Shown one piece after another: positions 11,243 to 23,009 of a DNA stretch of 64,000 nt. The stretch is taken from contig OY294049.1 of the NCBI GenBank assembly GCA_958510825.1, positions 310,001-374,000 on the forward strand. The letters run 5' to 3'. The position numbers and the translations under genes are program-made. The stretch comes from Brachypterus glaber. Its lineage: Eukaryota > Arthropoda > Insecta > Coleoptera > Kateretidae. Position 1 is the stretch's first letter. Every line of letters begins with the position of its first letter. The notes under the pieces were generated by a model, which saw only the letters and a program-made list of their open reading frames with translations, did no database searches and was not told where the DNA came from.

Positions 11243-12554
11243 ATTATTTATATTGTTGTTATCTATTATGTATTACACTGTCCCAACGAAAATATACTTT
11301 TTTCTGATATAACCTATCTTGAAGCATTTTTTTTTCCTGATTCCAAATCTTTTTTCAGATTTGGGCTACGACCGCACAGTTTTTATATACACATTTTTTT
11401 CTGTAGATCTTGCATTCCCAAGTAACACGCTTAGATTTCACAACTTAAATTGGCTGTACCTCGCATTTTAAACCAGCGTTTAGCTTTATTTCGGTAATTT
11501 AGTTTGCTGTATTTAGGATTTTTATTAAGCTGTTCTTAACACTTTACATCCACTGTAATAGCTATAATCGACTTGGCACAGCCAATAAATAGTACAAACT
11601 AACACCACAGCTATTTCTGTTTTTTTTTATATACTTTAAACCATCTTAAAAAAATCAAAAATAATAGAAATTTAATGCATTTTAAAACCGCTTAATGCTA
11701 GCATTATTACCTAGAGTCACTCTTATTGTCAAAATGGTTATCCATCCGGCGGTAAATAACGGAACTAATTCATTACAGAAATCTGTAACCTAAAATAATA
11801 TATTTTATACAGGAAGCTTGTCTTACTTACAGCCTATGGAGCCGGCTAATAGATGGTCATGATGTAATAGCTTCGCCATTTTTTTGCTTTTCTTAGTAAA
11901 AAAAGATCAAAATCTAAAAAAATATAAAAGTAAAAATCATAACTTATGAAACTCTTTTACTGTTAAAAACATAATATCCTAAAAATATTGAACATTTTTG
12001 GACCGTGTGTAAAGAAAAAAAAATAAAAAAATTAAAAAAACTTTATTAACATCAATTTATTTTAACTAATGAAATACACCACCGCAAATTAAATTCCGGA
12101 CACCTAAAAAATTGACATTTTTTAAATTCCAATATTTCGAACACTAATTAATGGATTTGACTGATTCTTTTTTTGTTTTGAAGCTTAATCATTCTCTACT
12201 TTTGTTTGTTTGAGGAATGATTAAAATTTTTTTTTTCGTATTAACAGCAACAAATAATGTACAACTATGTTTTTTACCCCATCTTCTAGGACTTGCATGG
12301 TACGCCACTGCAACTGTTTATCAAATTATTAAAAAAGTCTTTCTTATTGCCGCAGTTTAATGAATATTTTCTTTTTTATTTTTTACAATTTTACTTCTGG
12401 TTTAGGAGATATCAGGATTTTCCTGGAAGTGTAATTTTTTCAGTTCAGAAAATCATATAAATGGACGGTACTATCAAATGGTAAAGGAATTTCAGGGTAT
12501 CCAAAAAATAAAAAACAAAAAATACCCCCAAAAAAGCATCGTGGCCTAGGTCCA
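11243..12554. other. Calx 3' UTR and gene-free AT-rich DNA
   Basis: No convincing ORF, TIR or tandem structure. The first few hundred bases are presumably the Calx 3' UTR. Confidence 0.4.
11584..11589 (+). promoter_or_regulatory. Candidate polyadenylation signal for Calx
   Basis: First AATAAA downstream of the Calx stop, about 340 bp away. Position is plausible but the hexamer is common in AT-rich DNA. Confidence 0.3.
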
Positions 12555-12581
12555 TTAAAATCAAAAACAAAAAAAATCAAA

Positions 12582-14151
12582 AAATTGATTTTTCAACAAA
12601 AAAAAAACCAAAAAAATGTTTTCGAAAAATTTTTTTTTTTCGTAAGACGAAAAAAAAAATAAAAAATGTTATTTTTTTTTTCAAAAAAGTTTCCTTTTTT
12701 GTATAACGAAAAATAAATTGAAAAAAAAATGTTTTTTGAAAAAAAAGTACCCCATTTTGCATCTTACCCCACCCCGATTTTTACCAAAAATAATCCCAGC
12801 CTAGAACTTTGGATAATCAACCAATAGTCCAAATTTGAAGTATTTAGCTCGAAGCGTTCTTAAGTTATCCTGGTCATAAATTTCCAGGACACACAGACCG
12901 ACAGACAGAAAAAAAATTTTGAAAGAAATCATATTTTTTGGATATAAAACGTTGAGAAACGTAAACAAAAGCAATATTTTTTTTTACTAACTCTCCTTTG
13001 GAAAAGTAATAAGTTTTTTTTATTAAAAACTGCTACAAATTAATTCTAACCCAATAAACAATGGTTCGGCGGCCAACTGTCGGTAAAGTGATGGCAAATG
13101 ATCATCGCTATTTGACGTCAGCCCGACGTTGGAACGACGTCTGATCGCCGGTCGGCAAAATGATGCTAACTTTTCTTTGGAAAAGTAGTTTTCAAAAACA
13201 AAACAAAAAAATAAAGAAAATTGACTTTTCAACAAAAAAAATTTAAAAAAATGTTTTCGAAAAATTTCCTTTTTTTTTCGTAAGACGAAAAAAAAAATAA
13301 AAAAATGTTATTTTTTTTAAAAAAGTTTCCTTTTTTGTATAACGAAAAATAAATTGAAAAAAAAATGTTTTTTGAAAAAAAAGTACCCCATTTTGCATCT
13401 TACCCCACCCCGATTTTTACCAAAAATAATCCCAGCCTAGAACTTTGGATAATCAACCAATAGTCCAAATTTGAAGTATTTAGCTCGAAGCGTTCTTAAG
13501 TTATCCTGGTCATAAATTTCCAGGACACACAGACCGACAGACAGAAAAAAAAATTTTGAAAGAAATCATATTTTTTGGATATAAAACGTTGAGAAACGTA
13601 AACAAAAGCAATATTTTTTTTCTAACTTTCCTTTGGAAAAGTAATGAGTTTCCAAAAACAAAAAAAAAATCAAAAAAATTGACTTTTCAACAAAAAAAAT
13701 TAAAAAAAATGTTTTCGAAAAATTTCCTTTTTTTTTCGTAAAACAAAAAAAATAAAAAAAATTTATTTTTTTTTCAAAAAAGTTCCCTTTTTCGTATAAC
13801 GAAAAATAAATTGAAACAAAACATTTTTTTTTTGAAAAAAAAAAAAAATTACCCCATTTTGCCCTCTTACCCCACCCTGATTTTTACCAAAAACAATCCC
13901 AGCCTAGAACTTTGGATAATCAACCCATAGTCCAAATTTGAAGTATTTAGCTCGAAGCGTTCTTAAGTTATCCTGGTCATAAATTTCCCGCATACAGACC
14001 GACAGACAGAAAAAATTTTTTTTGAAAGAAATCATATTTTTTGGATATAAAACGTTGAGAAACGTAAACAAAAGCAATATTTTTTTTTACTAACTTTCCT
14101 TTGGAAAAGTAATAAGTTTTTTTATTAAAAACTGCTACAAATTAATTCTAA
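12582..14151. repeat. Three tandem copies of a ~460-640-bp repeat with a GTCY-rich core
   Basis: Units start near 12582, 13218 and 13675 with TTGACTTTTCAACAAAAAAA. Each holds GATTTTTACCAAAAA, an AAGCGTTCTTAAGTTATCCT phrase, then an ACAGACCGACAGACAG run and GGATATAAAACGTTGAGAAA. Units 1 and 3 carry an extra ~150-bp module (13018-13166, 14118-14270) that unit 2 lacks; the module is the left end of the CCCAATAAACA element. The poly(A)/poly(T) stretches create spurious ORFs. Confidence 0.85.
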
Positions 14152-15536
14152 CCCAATAAACAATGGTTCGGCGGCCGACTGTCGGTAAAGTGATGGCAAA
14201 TGATCATCGCTATTTGACGTCAGCCCGATGTTGGAACGACGTCTGATCGCCGGTCGGCAAAATGATGGCAAACGATAATCGAAATACTACGTCGGCTCAA
14301 CGTCGGGCCGCCGTCGGCAAATGATAATCGAAATACTACATCGGCTCAACGTCGGGCCGCCGTGGGCATCTGACTAAACAACCTAACAGCGGCATACCAT
14401 AGCACTTTGGATCATTGATTACGAAAATCCCGCCGATTAACCGATTATGTATTTTTTTACACATAAATATTTTTTTTCAGTTTTCTTTTTTAAAACATTA
14501 ATTATAATAATTATGCTTTTGCTTTTTGCATTTTTACTTTTCCCAAGGAAAGTTTTGCGTTAGTAAAAAAAGTTGAAAAATTGTTATTGCTTTTTTTTAA
14601 GTTTCTTGGCGTTTTGTATCCAAAATATATTTTTATTTCCGTCAAGTATCAAAAATATTCAGGCTGGGGTAAAATTTACCCCATGGGGTTAAAAACAATT
14701 GAAAAAAAAATCAGTTAAAAATTTAAAAAAAGAATATTTTTTATTTTTTTTTTTATTTTTTTGATTTTTTTTTTGTTTTGGGTTTTTATTAACCTGGCCC
14801 TATAATTGGGGAAACTGTATACATATCAAATAATAATACTGCTAAAAAAACTCGTATTGCATTTAAAAAAAATAACATTCTCCGACTTTAACCAAAAACA
14901 ATACCAGCCTAGAACTTTGGATAATTAACACTTAAGCCAAAATTTAAGTCTTTAGCTAAAAGCGTTCTTGAGTTATCGTGGTCACAAATTTTCCGGAAAT
15001 ACAGCCAATATAAAATACAAATATAAAATACTTATAGTACTTTTGTGCAACATTAGATGGCGCCACCATCTGTACGCTTTCACTAGACTTTATTTTTAAT
15101 TTAATATATCCTTATAAGGATCAACTCCTTTTAACGATCAATGCATAAGTCATTATGGAAAATTATGTACTAGAGCAGTACAAAATGTATATGTTGCAAT
15201 CTAGATTGCAATTTGCAACATCTGATCTTAAAATAGTCGGTAAATGGTTGGCAATATGATCGGAAAATGATCATCCTTTGATTATCTTAAAATGGTCGGT
15301 AAATGGTGGGCAATATGATCGGCAAAAGAGCGGCAAATGATGATGATCTTAAAATGGTCGGTAAGTAGTTGGCAATATGATCGGCAAAAGAGCGGCAAAT
15401 GATCATCGTTTGACCGTAGGCACTTGTCTCCTATTGACGGCGGGCCGCCCGTCAATTGCCGACGGCGGAACGACGTCACTCCGTCGGCATGCCGACGGTC
15501 GGACGCTGGGCGGCCACCAAACCATTGTTTATTGGG
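14152..15536. mobile_element. TIR element, ends CCCAATAAACAATGG / CCATTGTTTATTGGG
   Basis: 15-bp inverted termini continuing into GGCGGCC on both sides. The interior contains many GTCGGCAAATGATCATCG-type words in both orientations, part of the GTCY-family repeat (about 14890-15000), and a 62-bp minisatellite. No transposase. A second, left-end-only copy starts at about 13050. No clear TA duplication at these ends. Confidence 0.7.
15221..15407. repeat. 62-bp minisatellite, three copies
   Basis: Copies begin near 15221, 15283 and 15345 with ATCTTAAAATGGTCGGTAAA and contain GGCAATATGATCGGCAAAAG. Confidence 0.8.
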
Positions 15537-15635
15537 AATAAAATATGCAAAAAAAAACTAATAAATTAAAATAAAAGCTTATCCGACTTAAAACGACTAA
15601 AATTCTTACCCGATTAGGATCCTACTACTTTTAAT

Positions 15636-15890
15636 GGGAGTATTGGTGTAGTGGACTACCGTGTCGTACTTGACGAGTTTACTACCCAAATAGCGTAAGT
15701 TCGATTCTCACCGGCGCCGATTTGCCTTCTTCAGTTAATTAATAATTGAAATTTGGCGAAGGCGTAAGTGAAGCGGACACTCCCTATAAATTGGTTCAAA
15801 AGTCAATTAAAGCCGGTGGTTCCCTCTACTACTAGCCCACACAAGTCCTGGACTTAGGGAATGCTTTATTAAGTAGAATTAGTACGAGGT
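15636..15890 (+). mobile_element. tRNA-derived SINE
   Basis: A tRNA-like head carries a pol III A box TTGGTGTAGTGG (15643-15654) and a B box AGTTCGATTCTC (15698-15709), 44 nt apart, followed by a tRNA-unrelated body to about 15890. It is not a functional tRNA: the cloverleaf is degenerate. The 3' boundary and tail are uncertain. Confidence 0.7.
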
Positions 15891-15938
15891 TAAACAAAAA
15901 TGTAAATGTAATTTAATGTAAATTAGAAATTTTCGATA

Positions 15939-16606
15939 CCCAAACAGCACATGATATCTTAAAGACGTATTTTTTAGATCTTAATTATGTCTGGACGCCT
16001 AAAGACATAAAAAGGATATCTTATGGACTTCTTTTTAGGGATGTTTAAAAGATATCTGATTATGATGTCTATAAGATGTCTTTTAAGTATCGGTACAAGA
16101 CGTTTTAACTTCGATACTCATCGCTAAAAATAAATTAACCACAAGGAACTATTCAAAAAATTACCATTTTTTAAAGGTCTTTTTTTGAAAAACAAAAAAA
16201 AATATTTTTTTAATTTTTTTAATTTTGTTTTTACGAAAAACTAAAAAATAAAAAAAAATCAAAAAAGAAATTTTCAAAAAAAATTAAAAAAAATAACATT
16301 TTTTTAAGATCTTTTTTTGACAAACAAATTACCTCTGATTCTAATTCTTATTACGCTTTTTATATCAATACAACCGTACCTCGCAACGTAAATGGGAGGG
16401 GGTATTATGTTGTAAAATCGCCTGTGCAAGGCGTCAGTAAGGCGTCTTAAAAAAGATGTCTTAAAGACGTTACCTTTTGTAACATACGACGTCATTAAGA
16501 CGTCTTTAAGATGGATATACGGCGAAAACCGACGTTGCTAAGACGTCTTGAATGACGAGCTACGACATCTTTAAGATATCTTTAAGTCATCTTTGTGCTG
16601 TCTGGG
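15939..16606. mobile_element. TIR element, CCCARACAGCAC family, full copy 1 (668 bp)
   Basis: Ends CCCAAACAGCACATGATATC and GTGCTGTCTGGG, flanked by TA on both sides (15937-15938, 16607-16608). The interior is packed with AAGACGTCTT and AAGATATCTT words near both ends and has a T-rich centre. No ORF of note. Confidence 0.9.
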
Positions 16607-16657
16607 TAGGGTTATATAGTTTATTTTAAATAAACGTAGTAATAAATAAAATACTTA

Positions 16658-17248
16658 GGGCCACTTGCACCATAGATGGTTTAACTTTAAACTTGGATTA
16701 GATGGATGTTAACCAATCAGAATGCAGTGTTTTTAATTTAAACTTAGTTTAGTTGAGATAATCCCAGCTTAAGAGTTGGTGCAGGTAACCCTTAAAAAAC
16801 TATAGTACGTACCAAGATGGCTGGAGTATAACTCCAGCCATCTTGGTACGTACCTTCTATAATTTAGGGTTGTAGTTGTAAAAAATCGTTTAAAACGGGT
16901 TTTTAAATCTTAGAGGTAGAAAAAGTTTAAAAAAGACGTTTTTTTAAAACTATAATTATAATTAATATTCAGGCTCATTATATAGTCCCACACAAGGGCG
17001 GATTTATTTCATTTTAAGGGGGGCATCCATAACGAAAAAAATTGCGCATTCACCAAAAATATAATTTTGAAGGTATTTCTATGCTAATATATCGTATGTG
17101 TCTCGCATTTGGCATGGGCATGGCACCAACTCTTAAGCTGGGATTATCTCGACTCACCTGAGTTTAAGTTAAAAATACTGTGTTCTGATTGGTTGACTGT
17201 CAATTTAAACCAAGTTTAAAGTTAAAACATCGTTGGTGCAAGTGGCCC
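16658..17248. mobile_element. Harbinger-like MITE with TTA duplication and long TIRs
   Basis: Termini GGGCCACTTGCACCA and TGGTGCAAGTGGCCC are flanked by TTA (16655-16657, 17249-17251), as in PIF/Harbinger elements. Inverted similarity extends ~120 bp inward (CTTTAAACTTGG, AACCAATCAGAA, ATAATCCCAGCTTAAGAGTT). No transposase. Confidence 0.85.
16805..16853. repeat. Perfect hairpin, 23-bp arms, 3-nt loop
   Basis: Arm GTACGTACCAAGATGGCTGG… (16805-16827) pairs exactly with 16831-16853 around the loop ATA. It sits inside the Harbinger-like MITE. Confidence 0.95.
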
Positions 17249-18004
17249 TTAACGAATTAAACTAGCATCTGCGCACCACGTGAATAAAACACGAACCAAT
17301 GAAAATTAAACAAGAACAAAGAGGATGTAGATATCTACAATCTAATTAGCAAGGCTAGTATTCCTGTCGTTAGATGGCGGCTGAGCGCGTAAATTTTGTT
17401 ATGCTTCAAAAGAAAAACAAGTTCGGTTTTAGAACATTAGGATTGTTTTTACCGGAAAATTATTCGATCTTATAAGATATTCACAGAAAAAAGAATCGAT
17501 TCTTGAAAAGATTGAAAGTAAAAGAATCGATTTTAAAAATCGATTAATTGTATTAAAATAATCGATCTTTAAAAGAATCGATTAGAAATCAGGAGCGCTT
17601 ATATGCAGCTCTTTATGCCGCATTTTGATAAACTGCGCATGCGCACGCGCATGCGTTGATCGGTTTTCAATATATTATTTTAAATAATAAACATTTTTTT
17701 ACAAAAAAAACACCAAACAGACGCCAAACCAACGTTAACGCAAATCAAGGCCCCTCATTAAAAAAAAAACAACACGAAACAACAAAAAAGCAAAACAAAC
17801 TTCGGCACGGAGAGCTGCAATTAGGCGCTTGTTTAAAAATTGGGATCCCTGGTAATTCCCCCTCACTCGTTAATCGTCATCCGTCACTTGTGTAAGTCGT
17901 CGACACGTTTAGGTGAGAATATTTATGTATTTATTTATTTTTTGTACTAGGTATATCTAGAAAAGAACGTAGAGCCAAATAATTGACAAAACTTTTGCCT
18001 CTGA
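17249..18004. other. Gene-free stretch with an NRF1/Ewg-like palindrome
   Basis: Holds AATCGATT-type words at 17490-17585, an AGATGGCGGC word at 17381 and an alternating purine-pyrimidine stretch at 17634-17656 that includes TGCGCATGCGCA, a perfect match to the known NRF-1 consensus. The ORF at 17656-17895 has no recognisable similarity. Confidence 0.35.
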
Positions 18005-18024
18005 GGCATTGGTGGTGGCTCTCC

Positions 18025-18465
18025 TATCCCCTATAGGGGATGTTACTATAGTAACGTCGAACTTTCCAAGAAGCTTTTTGGCCAGAGTACTTAACGACAA
18101 AGTTTTTTGCTCCAGACTTGGGCACGACTTTATTAAGATTCTGGAAGCAGAGTGTTTAGCAGTATTTTGTCAATCTGTAGCAACAATTTGACAAGATTGT
18201 TGCTCTTTGTTGGTCTTGACTTTAACAAGTACGATTTGATCATGATAGAGATCGCTTTTCAAATTCCTTGTCAATTTTTCTTGCTCAAGATTCTTGATCT
18301 AGTAACTGCTGCTGTACCAGATTTTGACAATTGTTGAGCAAGAATCTGTTGACAGTATCTTGTGGCAGAATTCTTAAAATCTGGATGCATCAGCAGTTAC
18401 GTGATCAACAATCTTGAGCTTGACTTGCTCAAGACTTGACATTAATTGTTACTATAGACCATATA
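18025..18465. repeat. Foldback region with CAAGATTGTTGATC words
   Basis: GTTACTATAG motifs occur at both borders, and the inside has repeated inverted phrases (AGTAACTGCTG / CAGCAGTTACGTGATCAACA; CTTGAGC / GCTCAAG). It looks like a non-autonomous TIR element with family-specific internal words; no transposase. Confidence 0.55.
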
Positions 18466-18474
18466 TAGTCTATT

Positions 18475-18620
18475 TTTTTTTCTAGCAAGATAGTAAATTA
18501 AAAATCGCACAGTGAATGTTTTCAAAACAGATTCGAATATTGTATGTGCGAATATACTGTGTAGGTTATTTTATAAAACATATGTTATATAACTATATTC
18601 TATACACAAACATATCCCTA
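18475..18620. repeat. Dispersed repeat shared with 32846-33260
   Basis: The segment with TGTATGTGCGAATATACTGT and TATATAACTATATTCTATAC is nearly identical to sequence at 32846-32890 and 33170-33250, where it is split by a LINE 3' fragment. Confidence 0.75.
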
Positions 18621-18634
18621 AGGAAATAAATTAA

Positions 18635-19160
18635 GGCCGCATCCAGGACGCCGTATTAAGGCCGTATCCAGGAGGGGGGCTCGGCCCCCCCGAAATCCTA
18701 AAATTTTATACGAAAATCTAATTTTTTTGAAACTTCTTCGGGCCCGGGTTCAAGGGGGGCCCGGCGTTGATAGTTTCTTTTGGTTTATAATAAATAGTTT
18801 ATACTTTATTTTTACTCCCCCAGAACGATAAGGACACAAAGCGAAGCAAATATGCAGGCTCTTCCAAGTCGACCATAAACCTTCAAATTCGTAAAAATTT
18901 TCGCCTGCGGCACTAGAGTTTTCTTGCATTTAAACTTTAAATAATAATTTTAAAATTTAGACTATAAAATTTCTAAAAAAAATCGCCTACCGCGCTACAG
19001 CTTTTTTACTCCCCCAGAACGATAAGGGCACAAAGCAAAGCAAATATGTAGGCTCTTTTCCAAGTGGACCATACAGCTTCAAATTCGTAAAAATTTTCGC
19101 CTGCGGCTCTAGAGTTTTGGGAACGTTCAAGTATTACGTAACGCAAATTTTAATCATTTT
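18635..19160. repeat. CTGCGGC-repeat fragment of a hAT-like MITE
   Basis: Starts with two GGCCGTATCCAGGA phrases and contains TTCGCCTGCGGC repeats as in the 2625 and 26066 elements. The right end is not defined. Confidence 0.5.
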
Positions 19161-19850
19161 GCCCCCCCCCCCCCCGTGTAACGCTATTTTCCTATACCAT
19201 TAACATGGGCGTAACACTCCAAAAGGACTTGAGTTTTACTACACTGGATTAAAAAAAGGCCGGAAATTAACAGAAGTAAAAACATGAAAAAAATTTTGCC
19301 TGCGCAATTTTCATTCTTTTCGAGATTTAGGGAAAAAATTTTAAACAAACATAACATGTAAACGTCAATTAAATCTGGATAATAAACATTGTTTTTGTAG
19401 TTTTTAAACTAATGATTTATTTATAAAAAAATTGTATTTGAGTATACATTTAGTGATAACCCCCCCACCGCACTTAGGTTGGGAAAATTACTTTCCAGAT
19501 GGGAAAATAATGAACTGGGGTACCCTACAAAGTGGGGTAGTTGGAAAAATCAAAGAGATGAGGACTTGTATTTTTAGTTATCAAAAATTTCTGCCACGGC
19601 AAAGCTTTTTCCAAAGTTGGGAAATTTGTCAATCTTTAGTTCAGAAATGTTTGTACTGCCCTCCCCTTCCCCCCAGAAAAAATTACTTGGAGCACCCCTG
19701 CAGGGCCCTGATTACATATCATTTGGAATTTATACCCTGGTCACCATATTGCCTATGCACTTTTCATGACAAAACTAAGGACTCTTTTTTAGCCATATAT
19801 GCCGCTAAGCCCTTTATGCCGGCATACAACCAGTAACAAGTTGTTGCCAA
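19161..19850. other. Gene-free stretch
   Basis: Contains remnants of a CAGG-type MITE (AATTACTTGGAGCACCCCTG near 19680). The 134-codon ORF at 19432-19836 lacks recognisable domains and overlaps the remnants. Confidence 0.35.
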
Positions 19851-20190
19851 CAATAAATAATAGTTATTTATGGTACTAGTGGGTAAAGTAAGATATTGCC
19901 CATGAGAAAATTAACCTGCAAGGCGTCAGCCAAGCAGGTTAATTTTCGAGAGGGCAATATCGGTTTACCCATGAGTGCACAAGGTTTTATCTAATAAATA
20001 GCTTAGAAATTCATATTTTTATTAAAATTTTTGATGACATTTACAAGAAAATAATTTGACAAGTGACAGTTGAGTGGGTAAAATAAATAATTATCCACTC
20101 AATAAAGTAAAAACCACGCGGGGGTTATTATTGAGTTTATCTATTTAAAATAAAGCTGGTAATTGTCTCATTATCTGTATGTATTGGATA
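19851..20190. repeat. Dispersed ~335-bp repeat, copy 1, with three-tier hairpin
   Basis: Nearly identical to 40253-40588. It holds a hairpin at 19881-19970: GGGTAAA/TTTACCC, ATATTGCCC/GGGCAATAT and AAAATTAACCTGC/GCAGGTTAATTTT around the loop AAGGCGTCAGCCAA. Confidence 0.9.
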
Positions 20191-20625
20191 AAAATATATA
20201 AATTTTGAAAAATGTTCATTTTATTATTGAACATTTTAACAATTTAAGAGCTTTGTAGGGAAGTTCCATAAGTCCTCTTCTTGGATTATCCTTGGACCAT
20301 TTAAATACAATATTCAATAAAACCAGCTTGAGAGGCTCCTGGCCCCCTTAAAAAATGACAGCTTCCCACAGTTTTGTGTTTAGGAAGGACAATGTTAAAT
20401 GATCTGCAAATAAAAAAATATTGAATATTTTTTATTTTTGGTGAATGCGCCTCGATCTCCTAATGTATTTCAGAAAAATTTTGGAGAATAGGGTTCCTGT
20501 TACGGAGGCCATAGGCGTAAGAGGGGGGCTGAGAAATGCAGCTGAAGTGCTCCCCTGAAAAAGTTAAAATTTTACAAGCCACAGGCAAAAATTAAATTTT
20601 TATTACTGTTCAGTTGGATATGCAA
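20191..20625. other. Gene-free AT-rich spacer
   Basis: No ORF or repeat boundary that I can support; a GGCGTAAGAGGGGGGCTGAG phrase near 20514 resembles MITE ends. Confidence 0.3.
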
Positions 20626-20844
20626 TATACCAGGTGAGTTTTATTTAAGTCCACCTCTATTAACTTTTAAAGACTTAAGACAATTTAAACCATCTTGGCA
20701 CATATTCGATATTTTTAGTTAAAAAATGTGAACAGGGGGGCTTAGGGTTTTTTTAATAGGGGTCTTGTGTTGCATCCTATTAAAGATTATAAAATTTTCT
20801 ATTTGACCACATATTTTTTATTTTTTGAGACATTTTTTGCAGGG

Positions 20845-20975
20845 TTGTTTGATTTTGTCCGAGTGGACAAAACTGGACGGAAGTAATCAAATTTTGGCGG
20901 ACTGGACAAAATCAAAAAAACTGATTTTGTCCACAAATTCTGGACAAAATTGGACAAAATCAAAATAAACTTAAA
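20845..20975. repeat. GATTTTGTCC/GGACAAAATC words
   Basis: Several copies of TTTTGTCC and its complement occur here and again at 21860 and 23584-23642, in both orientations, bracketing the RT fragment. Confidence 0.6.
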
Positions 20976-21127
20976 TATTAAATTTTATATAAATAATAAA
21001 TACGTATTTATACATAGAAACATTAAAAAAAAATTAACAAAATCAAAATAAAATAAAATATTAAATTTTAAAATACCTAACTATTTTTATTAAATGCGCA
21101 TGCGCATTTTATCTTAATAATAACATT

Positions 21128-21748
21128 TTGGAAAATGTAAATAGTATCAAGGATTTGGGAGTTTATTTTGATGAGAAACTAAGTTTTAAATTCCACATAT
21201 CTAACGTGGCTTTAAAGTCTGCAAAATTATTAGGATTTATGTTGAGAAACTGTACTGACCTTGATATTAGAGCAATTCGATGTGTTTATCTTTCTCTCGT
21301 TAGGTCCAATTTAGAATATTGTTCAGTGATATGGTCACCATATTACCAGAATGATATATACCTCCTAGAGAAAATTCAAAATAAGTTTCTCAGATTTTCT
21401 GCTTACAAATTAGGTATTGTTGTTTTGGATCATGATTATAGTTTTATTTTGAACAGGCTTAATTTGTCTTCATTGTCAAAGCGCCGAAAAATTATTGATG
21501 TATGCTTTTTGTATAAAATCATAAATAGTCAGTTAAATTCACCAGATCTTCTTGAATTGATTGATATAAGAGTTCCCACTAATTATTTAAGACATAATAA
21601 TTTATTTTTGGTTCAAAGTTATTCCACTAATTATTTGAGTAATTCTCCACTTAATAGAATTATGAATTTAGTGAATAACTATAATGTTGAATTATTAGGT
21701 GTCTCTTATAATGGTCTTAAATCATATTTATGGCGCGTACTTCCATAG
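21128..21748 (+). pseudogene. C-terminal fragment of a Jockey-type LINE reverse transcriptase
   Basis: An open 206-codon stretch with NSIKDLGVYFDEKLSF, SLVRSNLEYCSVIWSPYY, LLEKIQNKFLRF and KRRKIIDVCFLYKIIN, the thumb/C-terminal region of insect Jockey-like reverse transcriptases. The catalytic YADD part is absent, so it is a 5'-truncated remnant. It ends with TAG just before an AT-rich 3' UTR. A third LINE family, unlike copies A and C. Confidence 0.85.
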
Positions 21749-22506
21749 AAAATAATATTAATTTAAGTATAAAGTTTATTAATTCTTTTTTTTTTGTTTT
21801 ATATGAAGTATATTTTATATTTTGTTATATAATATAAATTTATAAATAGAAACATAAAAAAATGGACAAAATCAAAATTAAATTAAATGTTAAATTTTAA
21901 AACACGTAATTACTTTTATTAATACGAATTTATACATAAAACATTAAAAGAAAACACTTTAATCAGGGCCGTAGGTATGGGGGGAGGCTCCCCCTGACCT
22001 ACCTTGAAATCAATGCATATTTCATGGATTAAAAACATAAAAGTGGCATATTTCATGGATTAAAAATATAAAAGTTGCATATTTTTTCTATGGTGGGACC
22101 TTTTTTTTATCATGAACTTTTTTTTTTGAGTTTTGAGAAAGGGTGGAACTTTTTATCTTGAAATCAAAAAAAGTTGCATATTTTATGGATTAAACACATA
22201 AAAGTTGCATATTTTTTCTAGGGTGGGGGACCTTTTTTTTTTTTAATCATGAACTTTTTTTTGACGAAGGAAAAAGTTGTGTTTTTAGGCTAAAAAAAGT
22301 TGCAATTTTTGGACTGCATTTCGGCGACCTGAATCAAGCCTTGAACTTGGCGTCCCTAGGAAAAAAACACGTTAAAAAAAAGCTTTGTCCCTGGCGGTTA
22401 AAACCAAAACTTTGCGCCCCTACTAAAAAAATTTGGCGCCCAAAAAAATACCCTCAAGAAAAAAAGCCGAGGGGCTGACCGCGAGGAAATCTTTTGTACA
22501 AGCCAA

Positions 22507-22577
22507 AGGAACTCAGGAGGAACTCTGGAGGAACTATGGAGGAACTCCGAAGGAACTCAGAGGAACTATGAGGAACT
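22507..22577. repeat. GGAACTC minisatellite, block 1
   Basis: About seven degenerate copies of GGAACTCNGA. Confidence 0.8.
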
Positions 22578-22876
22578 CAACAATTATTATTTATTACTCA
22601 TGCGGATTAAAGTTTTATTTTGAAACTAGATGAGCCGTTACAAACTCCTTATCAAAACACCCTACCTATGGGCGCCAATTTTTTTTGCAGGGCGCCATGG
22701 TTGATAGAAATCATCAGGGACAAAGCTTTTTTTCATGAGGGTATTTTTTGGGCGCCAACTTCTTTTTTTGTAGGGGCGCAGAGTTTTTGGTTGAAACTGT
22801 CAGGGACAAAGCTTTTTTTCATGAAGGTATTTTTTTGGTTTTTTGGGCGCCAATTCAAAAATTACCCCTTCCAGAG

Positions 22877-23009
22877 GGGAACTCTTAAGGAACTCCCAAG
22901 AAACCCAAAGGAACTCTGAAGAACTCGGAGGAACTCCAAAGAACTCGGAGGAACTCTGGAGGAACTTTGAAGGACTCAGAGGAACTCTGAGGAACTCTTT
23001 GCAAAAAGG
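22877..23009. repeat. GGAACTC minisatellite, block 2
   Basis: About a dozen degenerate copies of GGAACTCNGA; all three frames stay open for a while, which explains the spurious ORFs here. Confidence 0.85.

Noticed and set aside
15636..15720. A functional tRNA gene
   Set aside because: A and B boxes are present, but acceptor and anticodon stems do not pair over their expected lengths and a SINE body follows.
19432..19836. 134-codon ORF on the + strand
   Set aside because: No recognisable domain; overlaps MITE remnants (CCCC-rich and TTGGAGCACCCCTG blocks) and starts in a non-ATG context.
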